A stretch of DNA of 64,000 nucleotides from Fuerstiella marisgermanici (GTDB lineage Bacteria; Planctomycetota; Planctomycetia; Planctomycetales; Planctomycetaceae): NCBI RefSeq assembly GCF_001983935.1, contig NZ_CP017641.1, forward strand, positions 5,022,001 through 5,086,000. The letters run 5' to 3'. Positions 47,656 through 57,426 of this stretch are shown here, in pieces. The notes under the pieces were generated by a model. The model saw only the letters and a list, made by a program, of their open reading frames with translations. It had not been told where the DNA came from and did not search any database. Position 1 is the stretch's first letter. Each line of letters opens with the position of its first letter. The translations under genes and the position numbers were made by a program.

Positions 47656-47697
47656 GGCAAGCAGCAGACTGATTCCTCGCTAATTCGCGGCACGCGT

Positions 47698-47726
47698 TTG
47701 ACAGGTCGCCGGTCAAACATTATTCA
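47698..47726 (+). promoter_or_regulatory. Candidate sigma-70-type promoter
   Basis: TTGACA at 47698-47703, then 17 bases, then TATTCA at 47721-47726, 62 bases before the dehydrogenase ATG at 47789. The -35 is perfect; the -10 matches only 3 of 6 bases of the consensus. Confidence 0.3.
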
Positions 47727-47788
47727 GACTCGCCGCACCCTCGCTTTTAGCTTTGGAATGTTTTGAGTTGGAATAAGGAATCGAAAGT

Positions 47789-48715
47789 ATGTCTGCGCGC
47801 GTGATTACGCCAGGGGAAACACGAATCGGATGGATTGGTACCGGAGTCATGGGGGCCAGCATGTGCGGGCATCTGATCGACGCTGGCTTCCAGGCCACTG
47901 TCTACTCGCGGACAAAATCGAAGGCTCAAGCACTGTTGGACAAAGGAGCCGCCTGGGCCGACACGCCGAAGGCCGTTGCCGAAAATTCTGACGTGATCTT
48001 TTCCATCGTCGGATTTCCTCACGACGTCCGCAGCGTGTTGCTTGGCGAAGACGGAGCTCTTGCCGGCGCGTCTTCCGGCAGCATCCTGGTCGACATGACA
48101 ACCAGCCAGCCATCCCTCGCCGTCGAAATCTACGAAGCAGCCAAAGCCAAAAACGTCGCCAGCGTCGACGCACCAGTTTCCGGCGGCGACGTTGGGGCAA
48201 AGAACGCCGCTCTGTCGATCATGATTGGCGGCGATGCCGATGTTGTGGACGCATTGAACCCATGCTGGGAAGCGATGGGCAAGACAATCGTTCACCAGGG
48301 GCCTGCCGGAGCGGGGCAGCACGCGAAGATGGTGAACCAGATTTTGATCTCCACGGGGATGATCGGCATCTGCGAAGCTTTGCTGTACGGTCACAAAGCC
48401 GGACTCGATTTGAATACGGTCTTGCAGTCCGTGTCGAGCGGTGCGGCAGGAAGCTGGTCGCTGTCAAACCTCGGCCCTCGCATCATCGACAACAACTTCG
48501 ATCCCGGCTTCTTCGTGGAACACTTCATCAAAGACATGGGCATCGCGTTGGAAGAATCCAAACGCATGGGCTTGAGCATGCCGGGGCTGGCTCTCGGTCA
48601 CCAGCTATACATGGCCGTCCAGGCTCAGGGCCACGGCCGCAAGGGAACTCACGCCCTGCAGTTGGCGCTGGCGACCATTTCAAACGTCGACTGGACGGGC
48701 CGCGAAAAGGCGTAG
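47789..48715 (+). CDS. 3-hydroxyisobutyrate dehydrogenase-family oxidoreductase
   Basis: An NAD(P)-dependent beta-hydroxyacid dehydrogenase of 308 residues. The Rossmann signature [13 protein letters not shown] is at about 10-22; [12 protein letters not shown] follows; the catalytic-lysine region appears as [11 protein letters not shown]. Good AAGGAA Shine-Dalgarno precedes the ATG. The substrate (3-hydroxyisobutyrate, tartronate semialdehyde or another) is not determined. It converges on the cytochrome-type gene at 48756. Confidence 0.9.
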   Translation: MSARVITPGETRIGWIGTGVMGASMCGHLIDAGFQATVYSRTKSKAQALLDKGAAWADTPKAVAENSDVIFSIVGFPHDVRSVLLGEDGALAGASSGSILVDMTTSQPSLAVEIYEAAKAKNVASVDAPVSGGDVGAKNAALSIMIGGDADVVDALNPCWEAMGKTIVHQGPAGAGQHAKMVNQILISTGMIGICEALLYGHKAGLDLNTVLQSVSSGAAGSWSLSNLGPRIIDNNFDPGFFVEHFIKDMGIALEESKRMGLSMPGLALGHQLYMAVQAQGHGRKGTHALQLALATISNVDWTGREKA

Positions 48716-48755
48716 CGGTGGTTGAAGCGAATGGCACTGAAGCGCGTCCTGGGCT

Positions 48756-51700
48756 TCAGTCCACAAACAGGAACTCGTTGGAACAGAATAATATCTGAGC
48801 CACCTGGGCCAACGGATTTAGCCTATCAGCGGCATTGTTTGGGAAGTCAGCGGCGGAATCCCAGGCAACTGCGTCCCCGCTTTCGGCGCCGTTCACTTCT
48901 GTAATTGTGGCTTTCCACTCGTACTGATCGCTGTTCAACACCTGATCGATGTCGACGACAAAATCGAGCGTTTCGCCTTTTGTCACCGAAAGCGTGTCTG
49001 TGTTGAGTTCCGCTGATGACTGATGCACCTTGGCACGTCCAAGTTCCGCCGCTCGGGAACTGACCACGAAGCCTCGCACACCATCACCCGCCGCCACATC
49101 GTGACGCAATGTCGATTGAATACGAACCGTCATGTCGCGCGGAGCCGTCCAGCGACGGACGGCCGCGACGTCTCGCGTGTTGCCTGGATGACCGCCCGTT
49201 GCCGATAACTGGACCCAGCCGAGTTTCGGGTCGGGCCACGCCGGTCCGCCCTGCCATGATTCGCCAGTGAAGTGTGGCAATGGTTGAAAGTTTTCAACCG
49301 CGTGAGTGTCTTCGTTGTACTTGCCATAGCCGTAGCTCCAGTCTGCCGTTGTCAGTCGGACGGCGGTCGTTTCCTTTGCCGCACCGGCAACTACTGCCAA
49401 TGCATCACTCAATTCCGATTCAGACGGAGTTCGCTGCAGGACGCGGCCGAACATTTCCGTAATCGCGTCGCGCGGCGAAACGTCTTCGCCACAGACACTT
49501 GCCAGCTGCCGAGCTCGATCCAGCACCAGCGGATGGTTCATAAAAAACAGCGCCTGCTGGGGCACGGTCGTCTGGCTACGTTTGGGCGTGTGTAGGTCCG
49601 GGTTGGCGAAGTCAAACACACGCAGAATTGCGGGCAGAAACTGACGATCGACCAGCCCGTACAGCGTGCGGCGCTTGTTGGTTTCATCCTTGAACAAATC
49701 GATCGGCTTTCCACCGACCTCCAAATCCAGTTCGCCGGTCGCGGCCAGCATCGAATCGCGAAATTGTTCGAACGTCAAACGCTGCGGATTCATTCGCCAC
49801 AGAAGGCGGTTGCCCGGATCAACTTTGAAGGCGCGCTCGCGATCCTCCGCAATCGGTGGCCCGAAAGTCGACTGGCGGAACGTGGCCGAAGTCACAATCC
49901 GTCGGTGCAATTTTTTCAGACTCCAGCCATCAGCCACAAAGCGGCTCGTCAGCCAGTCCAGCAACTCCGGATGCGACGGCGCCTCGGCTCGCAAACCAAA
50001 ATCGCTGGGTGTCGCCACCAGACCACTTCCAAAATGATGCGCCCAGATTCGATTCACGATCACTCGAGCGGTCAGCGGATTCGCTTCGTCAATAATCTTT
50101 TCCGCCAACTCCCTGCGACCGCTGCCCGACAGAAACGGCTGCCGGTCCGGTGGCGACAACACCGTCAAAAAGCGACGGGGCACGTCATCGCCCTTGGTCA
50201 AAATGTTGCCACGGCGAAAGATTCTGGGTTCGGCTGGTGTCTCTCGATCTTTCAGAATGACGGCGTAGCCAGGCGGTTGAGCGGGACCAATGACCCAGCG
50301 GTCCACGTCGCCCTGCAGCTTCCACAATTGAGTGCACGTGGCACTTTCGAAAAACGTCTCTGTATGAACGATCGGTTCGTCGGGCACTTCACATGGCGAA
50401 TGTGCGCCGTACATGACCGATCGAATTTGCTCTGCCGCCTTATCATCTAACTGCACCGGAGCGGCTTCATTTGCCTTTGCAGCCGCCGCAAGTCGTTCTG
50501 TCCATTCTGCGTCCACCGCCGTAAACAGATCGCCGTAGCGGTCGACGACTTCCGCGAAACTCCGCGGTGGCGACTGGAACACGGCGGCAACTTTAGGATT
50601 AATTTCTTCAGCCGCAACCTTCTGAATCGAGTCAAAAACAGCGGGCGATTTTTCTGCGAAGTCCTCCGATGACAGTTGAGCAAACTGATGCCATGGCACG
50701 AAGATCGGATCGCGTTTGTGATTCGCATTCCGCAGATACGCTTCCCAGCGACGCACGAAGGCGGGCAGCAGGTCAGACGTCTGGAAAATCTGGTCGAACC
50801 CGTTTGGCGGATACTTGTGCAGTTCTGTTTGAGCGAACAGGTAGTCACGAATTCGGCTGCGGGCTCGGCGCGATGATTCTTCGCGGCTGGCCTGCATTTT
50901 GTCACGCAGCTTGGCCTCGCGTTTTTTCAGCTCGGCTTCGAACTCATCGTCACGATCCTTCGTATCCAGTCGCACCATGTCCTCTTCGCAACTATCGAAG
51001 ACGCCGTACAACGAATAGTAGTCGGCGGTGGGGATCGGGTCGTACTTGTGATCATGACACCTCGCGCAACTCACCGTGAGCCCCAGTGTGCCGCGAGTTA
51101 CGACGTCGATTCTGTCGTCGATGATGTCTCGGTTCACGCCCAAAAACCGTCGCCCGATAGTCAGAAAGCCCATTGCCGCGAGGTCGTCCGTTCGCTTGTC
51201 GGGAACCTGATCGGCCGCCAGTTGCAACATCAGAAAGCGATCGTACGGCATGTCTTCGTTCAATGCGTCGACCACCCAGTCTCGGTACCGCCACGCATGC
51301 ACCCAAAAGCGTTCTTCCCGTGCGTACACGTAGCCCTTCGTGTCGGAATATCGAGCCACATCCAGCCAGTGCCGAGCCCACTGTTCGCCATACTGCGGCG
51401 ACGCCAGATACTGTTCCACAAGTTTGCGGTAGGCATCGGGAGACTCGTCTGCCACATAAGCCTCGACCGCCGCTGATGTCGGGGGCAGACCAGTCAGGGT
51501 GTACGACAAGCGACGGATCAGCGTGCGACGGTCTGCTTCCGGCGACGGCGACAAGCCGCCCTGGCCAAGTTTGCGAAGGACGAAGGCATCAATAGGATTG
51601 AGCGAATCGACGGCGGCGAATTCCTTCGGTACGTCTGGCACCCGGGGATCAGCGACCGGTTGAAAAGCCCAATGTTCTTTCGCCCGCGATTCAGCCGACG

Positions 51701-52154
51701 ATAGCAACCGAGCGTCAGCTGCGGGCCACGGCATGCCGATTTCCACCCACTTTCGCAGCGCTGCCACCTGAGCATCGCTAAGCGGTTCTTCGGGCGGCAT
51801 CTCCAAACCGTCCGTCCGATTGACCGCCTTCAAAAGCAGACTTTCCACTTGACCAGCCACAGCGGCCGGGCCGGAATCGCCTCCCTTTAGCAACGCTGCT
51901 TTCGAATCAAGCCGCAGGCCGCCGTTCCGTTCTCCGGCGCCATGACACGCGAGACAGTGTTCCACCAGGATCGGCCGGATGTCGGTTTCGAAGAAGCGTT
52001 CGCCATCATCATCTGCCATCGCGGTCTGGTCGAATTTGGCGGCAAAGCACACAGTGATTATCAGCAGTATCGTGCTGCCGGGAACTCGGAGGCGGCCGCA
52101 AACCGCCCTGAACAAATCGGGTTGCAGTTGTTTTTGAATGGCGACACGTTGCAT
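48756..52154 (-). CDS. PSCyt1/DUF1549/DUF1553 cytochrome-type protein
   Basis: A large exported protein of planctomycetes, 1,132 residues. It starts with a basic segment and hydrophobic signal helix (about 20-45), then a PSCyt1 domain with the haem-binding site CLACHG near residue 70, then DUF1549 (about 150-370; contains WARHWLDVARYSDTKG and CARCHDHKYDPI), and DUF1553 (from about 680; VNRIWAHHFGSGLV). A C-terminal beta-sandwich tail of about 180 residues follows. In this family a DUF1501 protein is usually the neighbour; here it is about 2.3 kb downstream in coordinates (54436). Function unknown, likely redox or hydrolytic. Confidence 0.92.
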   Translation of the reverse strand: MQRVAIQKQLQPDLFRAVCGRLRVPGSTILLIITVCFAAKFDQTAMADDDGERFFETDIRPILVEHCLACHGAGERNGGLRLDSKAALLKGGDSGPAAVAGQVESLLLKAVNRTDGLEMPPEEPLSDAQVAALRKWVEIGMPWPAADARLLSSAESRAKEHWAFQPVADPRVPDVPKEFAAVDSLNPIDAFVLRKLGQGGLSPSPEADRRTLIRRLSYTLTGLPPTSAAVEAYVADESPDAYRKLVEQYLASPQYGEQWARHWLDVARYSDTKGYVYAREERFWVHAWRYRDWVVDALNEDMPYDRFLMLQLAADQVPDKRTDDLAAMGFLTIGRRFLGVNRDIIDDRIDVVTRGTLGLTVSCARCHDHKYDPIPTADYYSLYGVFDSCEEDMVRLDTKDRDDEFEAELKKREAKLRDKMQASREESSRRARSRIRDYLFAQTELHKYPPNGFDQIFQTSDLLPAFVRRWEAYLRNANHKRDPIFVPWHQFAQLSSEDFAEKSPAVFDSIQKVAAEEINPKVAAVFQSPPRSFAEVVDRYGDLFTAVDAEWTERLAAAAKANEAAPVQLDDKAAEQIRSVMYGAHSPCEVPDEPIVHTETFFESATCTQLWKLQGDVDRWVIGPAQPPGYAVILKDRETPAEPRIFRRGNILTKGDDVPRRFLTVLSPPDRQPFLSGSGRRELAEKIIDEANPLTARVIVNRIWAHHFGSGLVATPSDFGLRAEAPSHPELLDWLTSRFVADGWSLKKLHRRIVTSATFRQSTFGPPIAEDRERAFKVDPGNRLLWRMNPQRLTFEQFRDSMLAATGELDLEVGGKPIDLFKDETNKRRTLYGLVDRQFLPAILRVFDFANPDLHTPKRSQTTVPQQALFFMNHPLVLDRARQLASVCGEDVSPRDAITEMFGRVLQRTPSESELSDALAVVAGAAKETTAVRLTTADWSYGYGKYNEDTHAVENFQPLPHFTGESWQGGPAWPDPKLGWVQLSATGGHPGNTRDVAAVRRWTAPRDMTVRIQSTLRHDVAAGDGVRGFVVSSRAAELGRAKVHQSSAELNTDTLSVTKGETLDFVVDIDQVLNSDQYEWKATITEVNGAESGDAVAWDSAADFPNNAADRLNPLAQVAQILFCSNEFLFVD

Positions 52155-52343
52155 CTGCTACGGACCTCTCGGTTCGGCTGAGGTGTTGTGTCGCCGCTGA
52201 GGGAAGGAATGGGCTGCGGCGACGCAGGAAGGTACATCTTTTGTACTCGTTGACGTGCGGGAATGCCAGTTTCAAACGCTATCATGTATCATCGTCAAGC
52301 ATCACGACGCCCCCTGGACCTTCAATAACTGCCGGACCAAACC

Positions 52344-53417
52344 ATGGACGACCTCTTCAAGTCCAAACCTTTCGAAACGCTGTTGTCCACACTGCGCGAT
52401 CTGCAGCTGGACGATTCGGTAGATTCGTGGCCCAGTGAGCAACTGGCCGCGATGACCAGGGCAGGAGTCATGGCGTGGGATGTGCCAGTTGAGGACGGCG
52501 GAGTCGACCTTGCGGCCGTCGATCAACTGGAGGGCCTACGACTACTGTCATCCGCGTGCCTGGTTTCCACATTCGTGCTGACTCAACGCAGTGCAGCGGT
52601 ACGACGAATCGCGACGTCACCCAATTCTGCGGCGCGGCAGGAACTGCTACCTCGCTTGTTGTCCGGTGAGATCTTCGCAACGGTTGGCATTTCGCATCTG
52701 TCAACGTCCGGGCAGCACTTGCAAACGCCACTTGTTCAAGCAGAAGTCGCCAGCGACGGATACGTGCTAAACGGAACGGTGCCGTGGACCACCGGAGCCA
52801 CCATGGCGGACAACCTCATCACAGGTGGCACACTTCCCGATGGACGGCAAATCCTGGTGGCATTGCCGACTGATCGAGAAGGCCTGGACGTCCAGTCGCC
52901 GGTAACTCTAATGGCGTTGAATGCTTCTCAAACCGGTGCCGCCAAGCTAACCAACGTCGCCGTCCAACCAAGCGACGTGCTGCACGGCCCGGTCGAAGGC
53001 GTCATGAAACAGGGAACCGGCGGCGGAGCAGGGTCCCTCGGCACCTCAGCACTGGCCATCGGCGCTACAGCGGGAGTTTTGCGAAACCTGAAGGCAGAAG
53101 CAGAACGCCGGCCGGATCTGCACGAATATCTCAGCCCACTGCAGGCAGATTGCGCCCAGCTCACCGACGACCTGCGACTGGCCGCAGCGGGCAACCACCC
53201 GGCCGGTGCGGCAGGGGCTGAGCAATTACGCAGACGGGCGAATTCACTGGTTCTGCGCTCGGCTCAAACATGGTTGGCGGCGACGAAAGGAGCGGGTTAC
53301 GTCGCCGGGCATCCGGCCGAACGAGCGGTCCGAGAAAGCATGTTCTTTCTCGTCTGGTCGTGCCCTCAACCGGTCCTCGCGGCAAATCTGCGAGAGCTCG
53401 CCTGCGTCGCGGGGTGA
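52344..53417 (+). CDS. Acyl-CoA dehydrogenase-like protein (short form)
   Basis: A 357-residue flavoprotein of the acyl-CoA dehydrogenase fold, slightly short compared with the usual 380-400. FAD-contact regions resemble the family: AWDVPVEDGGVDLAAVDQL, ISHLSTSGQHLQTPLVQAE and a C-terminal helical bundle with YVAGHPAERAVRES. The catalytic glutamate region cannot be located with certainty. A relation to the DszC/hydroxylase-type branch is possible. The gene is divergent from the cytochrome-type gene, sharing a 189-bp promoter region. Confidence 0.8.
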   Translation: MDDLFKSKPFETLLSTLRDLQLDDSVDSWPSEQLAAMTRAGVMAWDVPVEDGGVDLAAVDQLEGLRLLSSACLVSTFVLTQRSAAVRRIATSPNSAARQELLPRLLSGEIFATVGISHLSTSGQHLQTPLVQAEVASDGYVLNGTVPWTTGATMADNLITGGTLPDGRQILVALPTDREGLDVQSPVTLMALNASQTGAAKLTNVAVQPSDVLHGPVEGVMKQGTGGGAGSLGTSALAIGATAGVLRNLKAEAERRPDLHEYLSPLQADCAQLTDDLRLAAAGNHPAGAAGAEQLRRRANSLVLRSAQTWLAATKGAGYVAGHPAERAVRESMFFLVWSCPQPVLAANLRELACVAG

Positions 53418-53760
53418 TTCTGAACCAGCCACGCGTTTTTTGTGTCCGAAGCCGCAGGCACAGTCGCCACCGAATGTGTTGAGGGCGGTTTTCGTGCAGA
53501 TCCACTCATCAGAAGCCCGCCAACATCCGCCCGAAGCCCGCCGATGCTGGCATTTGCTCCAGTCACAAACGAAAAGCGAACGCATTCCGTCGATTTTCTC
53601 GGACCACGGCCCGCTCCGACGTAGAAAAATACAAATTTCTTTGTATGGTTCGTCGGACACGAAAGCCGATACAACCGGCTGAGTGAGTGCGTCGCCAGCC
53701 AGCTTTGAACGTCCTGCGTCATTTCGCCGGAATTCAACAGTGAAAAAGCAAGCACAACAA
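53418..53760. other. 343-bp region before tRNA, no gene seen
   Basis: Open frames here are continuations of antisense or shifted phases with no signal of coding. A short internal near-repeat GAAGCCCGCC occurs twice within about 30 bases near 53,513-53,545. Confidence 0.4.
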
Positions 53761-53834
53761 GCACCTGTAGCTCAACTGGATAGAGCACCGGACTACGAAT
53801 CCGGAGGTTATAGGTTCGAATCCTATCAGGTGTA
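53761..53834 (+). tRNA. tRNA-Arg (anticodon ACG)
   Basis: A 74-base cloverleaf: acceptor GCACCTG pairing with CAGGTGT (G-U at the first pair), D arm with TAGCTCAACTGGATAGAGC, anticodon loop CTACGAA giving ACG, and TTCGAAT T loop on stem ATAGG/CCTAT. The 3' CCA is not encoded, so it is added enzymatically. ACG is expected to be deaminated to ICG and to read CGU, CGC and CGA. Confidence 0.96.
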
Positions 53835-53875
53835 CTTGGTTCTAAAGTAATTCGATCAAAGCTTTGAGCTTACGA

Positions 53876-53908
53876 AGCTCCTCAACAACCAGTTGAGGAG
53901 CTTTTTTT
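53876..53908 (+). terminator. Rho-independent terminator of the tRNA
   Basis: A perfect 11-bp stem, AGCTCCTCAAC with GTTGAGGAGCT, a 5-base loop and seven T residues, 42 bases after the tRNA end. Confidence 0.93.
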
Positions 53909-54435
53909 ATTTCCCAGCATCGTTCCCGTGCTTATGCGGCAAGACGGTTGGAGACTTTCCGCTTTCGCCGATTTTCGCTGGCCGCGTCCTAAGCTGAATG
54001 CCGGTGGGCAGCGCCGCGATTCGCCAGAGTTCAATCTGCGAACGGCGTGCCGTTTAGCAGTTTGAGCACTGCCCACAAATTCACCGCCCAGTGCCAATCC
54101 GCTGCCATGGGTCGTTTGATGCACGCGGGGTATTGATCGCCATTCAAGAGTCGCTACCGGGCTGAACGTATATGAGTGCTCAACCTCTGCAGGCATCTGG
54201 TGAACAGTGTTGGTTGAAGCGGGCAGTTGATAATCGAGGGGATCCAACCTCGGCACAGGAATGCGGGACGACGACGGGCCAGTGCAGTTCAAGTGATAGT
54301 CACTCGAATGGCGGTTGCTGTCGCAAGGCCGCTTTGAAGCCAACACACTTGCATTCCCCTGTTCAATGGTTCAGATTGGTGACCACGGTTTCGTTGTGTG
54401 AACTTTCAACTTAAGAACTCGCTGGGGATGCGTTC
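53909..54435. other. 527-bp region with no convincing gene
   Basis: A minus-strand frame (53882-54346) could encode 154 residues but overlaps the terminator, has no Shine-Dalgarno and no family motif. It is more likely noncoding and holds the promoter of the DUF1501 gene. Confidence 0.45.
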
Positions 54436-55830
54436 GTGCTTGCCATTTCCTGTTTCAATCCCGAACGCAGTTCCCGATCGCTCGCCAACTGCCAGGGCGT
54501 GCAGCGTCGGACCATGTTGCGAGCCGGTGCGCTAGGCGCATTTGGGTTGTCGATGCCGAGTGTGCAACGCCTTCATGCCGAAGCCGGAACGCCGGACAAT
54601 GGCAAGTCGGTGATTCTGCTGTGGCTGGATGGCGGGCCCAGCCAACTGGAAACCTATGATCCCAAGCCCGATGCTCCGAGCGAATATCGAGGCCCGTGGG
54701 GCGACCTGCAGACGAACGTTCCCGGCATCAACTTTTCTTCAATGTTGCCGCTGCACGCGAAGCACGCCGACAAAATGTGCGTGCTGCGTTCTGTCCACCA
54801 CGACACCGGAGATCACTTCGCCGCTGGCCACTGGATGCTGACAGGACGATTCGGAGCAACGGCAGCAAACAAGCAGTCAACATCGCCATCGGTTGGTTCG
54901 TGTGTCGCAAAACTAAAACCAGCGACTCAACCGGGAATGCCGAATTACGTGGGGCTGCCCGCGGCGCACGCAATCTACAGATATCCGGGCTACATGGGCT
55001 CAGCGTATCTGGGACCTGGCTACGACCCGTTTCAGGTCAACATGAAGCAGAAGTACATGTCGGCCGTTTACAAAGCGCCGATTCAGAATCCACCGTTTCT
55101 GGAAAGTATGTCCGGCGAAGCATCGCGTTCGAATACGCGTATGAGTCTACTCAAATCGCTGGACGGGATTGATCGCGCAATCGATCAGTCCGGGATGATG
55201 GCATCGATGGATGGCTTTCAACAAAAAGCCGTTGACATGTTATTAAAAGGATCAGCTCGCAAGGCGTTTGACATTGATCAGGAATCCGCCGCGACTCGAG
55301 ATCGCTACGGTCGCGGACCATGGGGACACTACACGTTGATGGCTCGACGAATGGTGGAATCAGGCGTCCGATTCGTCACCGTCGATATGCCTCACTGGGA
55401 TACTCATTCCCGCATCAAGGTCGGGATGGAAACTCGTTTGCCGTATCTGGACATGGCAGTCGATGGCCTGATGACAGATTTGGCAGAACGCAATCTGCTG
55501 GATGACGTGCTGGTTGTGATCATGGGAGAATTCGGGCGCACTCCACGGCTGAACTCAGGCCAGGCCGGTATTCCGATTCCTGGTCGAGATCACTGGGGCA
55601 GTGCGATGAGCGTCGTCATGGCGGGCGGTGGTTTGCGAATGGGGCAGGCGGTCGGAGCAACCAGCAGCAAAGCCGAACATCCCATCAGCAGTCCTCAACG
55701 CCCCGACGATGTGCTGGCCACGATTTACCACGTGCTGGGTATCGATTACCGCCACATTAGCTTCAACGACTATTCCGGCCGTCCGGTTCCCATGCTGGAC
55801 AACGGCACTCCAATTGCCGAAGTCATTTGA
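54436..55830 (+). CDS. DUF1501 family exported protein (Tat signal)
   Basis: The 464-residue protein has a twin-arginine-like export signal, RRTMLRAGALGAFGLS, at about residues 24-40. DUF1501 features follow: ILLWLDGGPSQLETYDPKP, HHDTGDHFAAGHWMLTGR and VVIMGEFGRTPRLN near the end. DUF1501 proteins are sulfatase-like alkaline-phosphatase-superfamily relatives of unknown role, normally linked to DUF1549/1553 proteins. A GTG start is assumed; a start at ATG 54514 would remove the first twenty-odd residues, including part of the signal. Confidence 0.88.
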   Translation: MLAISCFNPERSSRSLANCQGVQRRTMLRAGALGAFGLSMPSVQRLHAEAGTPDNGKSVILLWLDGGPSQLETYDPKPDAPSEYRGPWGDLQTNVPGINFSSMLPLHAKHADKMCVLRSVHHDTGDHFAAGHWMLTGRFGATAANKQSTSPSVGSCVAKLKPATQPGMPNYVGLPAAHAIYRYPGYMGSAYLGPGYDPFQVNMKQKYMSAVYKAPIQNPPFLESMSGEASRSNTRMSLLKSLDGIDRAIDQSGMMASMDGFQQKAVDMLLKGSARKAFDIDQESAATRDRYGRGPWGHYTLMARRMVESGVRFVTVDMPHWDTHSRIKVGMETRLPYLDMAVDGLMTDLAERNLLDDVLVVIMGEFGRTPRLNSGQAGIPIPGRDHWGSAMSVVMAGGGLRMGQAVGATSSKAEHPISSPQRPDDVLATIYHVLGIDYRHISFNDYSGRPVPMLDNGTPIAEVI

Positions 55831-55960
55831 TCAGGTGACGGCCGGAAAGACTGCCCAAAAGCAGAATCATTTCGCTATGGTCTGCCGCCATCATCCCGCA
55901 GCCTAATGCTCCGAATTCCTCAATTGCTCCCACCTTCCATTTGTACACGAACCACAAACA

Positions 55961-57424
55961 ATGAAACGCCTGAATTCGCCTTGTCAGTTCGGACTGCTAC
56001 TTGCACTGGCACTCGGTGCCTTACCTTATCTTCTAACCGGTGAACTCGCGGCCGCTGATCCGCCGAAGCACGTACTGCGGGCGGGTGCGTATGCGATGGA
56101 TATTACGCCCACGAAATTTCCTGTAAGTTCGTCCGGGAGCATGACGCACCGGACAGCGGACAAAGCTCACGATCCGCTGCACGCTCGCTGTCTTGTGCTG
56201 GATAACGGTGACACGAAGATCGCACTGGTCACTTGCGACAGTTGCATGATTCCGCGCGAAATTTACGACGCCGCGAAGCAACTGGCCTCGAAATCGACCG
56301 GCATTCCCACCGACCACATCCTGTGTTCCGCCACGCACACTCACACGGCTGTCTCGGCGGCACCGACGTTCCAAAGCCTCGTCCAGGAAGACTACCTCGA
56401 CTTTCTCACCCAGCGAATTGCCGACAGCATTGTGAAAGCCCACTCGCAACTGGAACCGGCGAAAGTCGGCTGGGCAATCGGAAACAACCCGAAACAGGTA
56501 TTCAATCGCCGCTGGTTTCTGCGTTCCGGAACACCAATTGTAGATCCCTTCGGCAACGGCACAGATACGGTCAGGATGAACCCGCCGCCGAACAGCAAGA
56601 TGTTGCTGCAGCCGTCGGGCCCGGTCGACCCGGAAATCCCAATCCTCGCTGTTCAGGCAGTCGGCGGTCGCCCAATCGCATTGTGGGCGAACTACTCACT
56701 TCACTACGTTGGTGGTGTGCCATCGAAGTCGTTGTCGGCGGATTACTTTGGTGAGTTCGCCCGACAGTTCGCGAAACTGATCGATGCGGACAAATCCAAA
56801 CCCGCCTTCGTCGCCGCGATGACCAATGGGACGAGCGGTAATATCAACAACACCAATTTTTTTGAAGGACGAATTCGTCACCCACCCTTCGAACAGATTC
56901 GGCGAGTGGCCGAAGACGTAGCCGCCTCAGCACATGTGGCGTATCAGCGAATCGAATACCAGGACTGGGTCCCATTGAAAATGCGCGAGACCGAGATCGA
57001 ACTTGGCGTTCGCCGACCAGACGAGGCGGAATTGGCTCGCGCTACAATGCTGATTAAGGAAGCCGGACCAGGCCCCTGGACGGACCGAAGTTTGATCTAT
57101 GCCAACGAGACGATGGATATGGCGAAATACCCTGCCACAGTTCAAATGAAGCTGCAGGCGATTCGCATTGGTGAACTCGGAATCGTCAGTAGTCCGTGCG
57201 AAACGTTTGTCGAAACCGGATTGGCGATCAAGAAGCTGAGTCCATTGAAGCCGACCTTCACCATTGAGTTGGCCAACGGTTACAACGGCTACCTGCCAAC
57301 AGTCGAGCACCACGCATTGGGCGGCTATGAAACGTGGCGAGCCAAATCGAGTTATCTGGAGGTCGACGCTGAGCCGAAGATACGCGAAACATTGCTAAAA
57401 CTACTTGATGAGGTGGCAAAATAA
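55961..57424 (+). CDS. Neutral/alkaline ceramidase-like exported protein
   Basis: A 487-residue protein with signal peptide to about residue 32. Sequence elements of the neutral/alkaline non-lysosomal ceramidase family are visible: RAGAYAMDITPTKF, DPLHARCLVLD, and the zinc-site-like ILCSATHTHTA (THTHTA) near residue 125. LWANYSLHYVGGV and MTNGTSGNINN follow. Such planctomycete paralogs are often annotated only by this fold, so ceramide as substrate is not shown. It is separated from the next gene by 2 bases and probably co-transcribed. Confidence 0.82.
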   Translation: MKRLNSPCQFGLLLALALGALPYLLTGELAAADPPKHVLRAGAYAMDITPTKFPVSSSGSMTHRTADKAHDPLHARCLVLDNGDTKIALVTCDSCMIPREIYDAAKQLASKSTGIPTDHILCSATHTHTAVSAAPTFQSLVQEDYLDFLTQRIADSIVKAHSQLEPAKVGWAIGNNPKQVFNRRWFLRSGTPIVDPFGNGTDTVRMNPPPNSKMLLQPSGPVDPEIPILAVQAVGGRPIALWANYSLHYVGGVPSKSLSADYFGEFARQFAKLIDADKSKPAFVAAMTNGTSGNINNTNFFEGRIRHPPFEQIRRVAEDVAASAHVAYQRIEYQDWVPLKMRETEIELGVRRPDEAELARATMLIKEAGPGPWTDRSLIYANETMDMAKYPATVQMKLQAIRIGELGIVSSPCETFVETGLAIKKLSPLKPTFTIELANGYNGYLPTVEHHALGGYETWRAKSSYLEVDAEPKIRETLLKLLDEVAK

Positions 57425-57426
57425 CC

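Noticed and set aside
53882-54346. Minus-strand frame of 154 codons downstream of the tRNA terminator
   Set aside because: It runs through the terminator stem, has no start context and no recognisable protein family.
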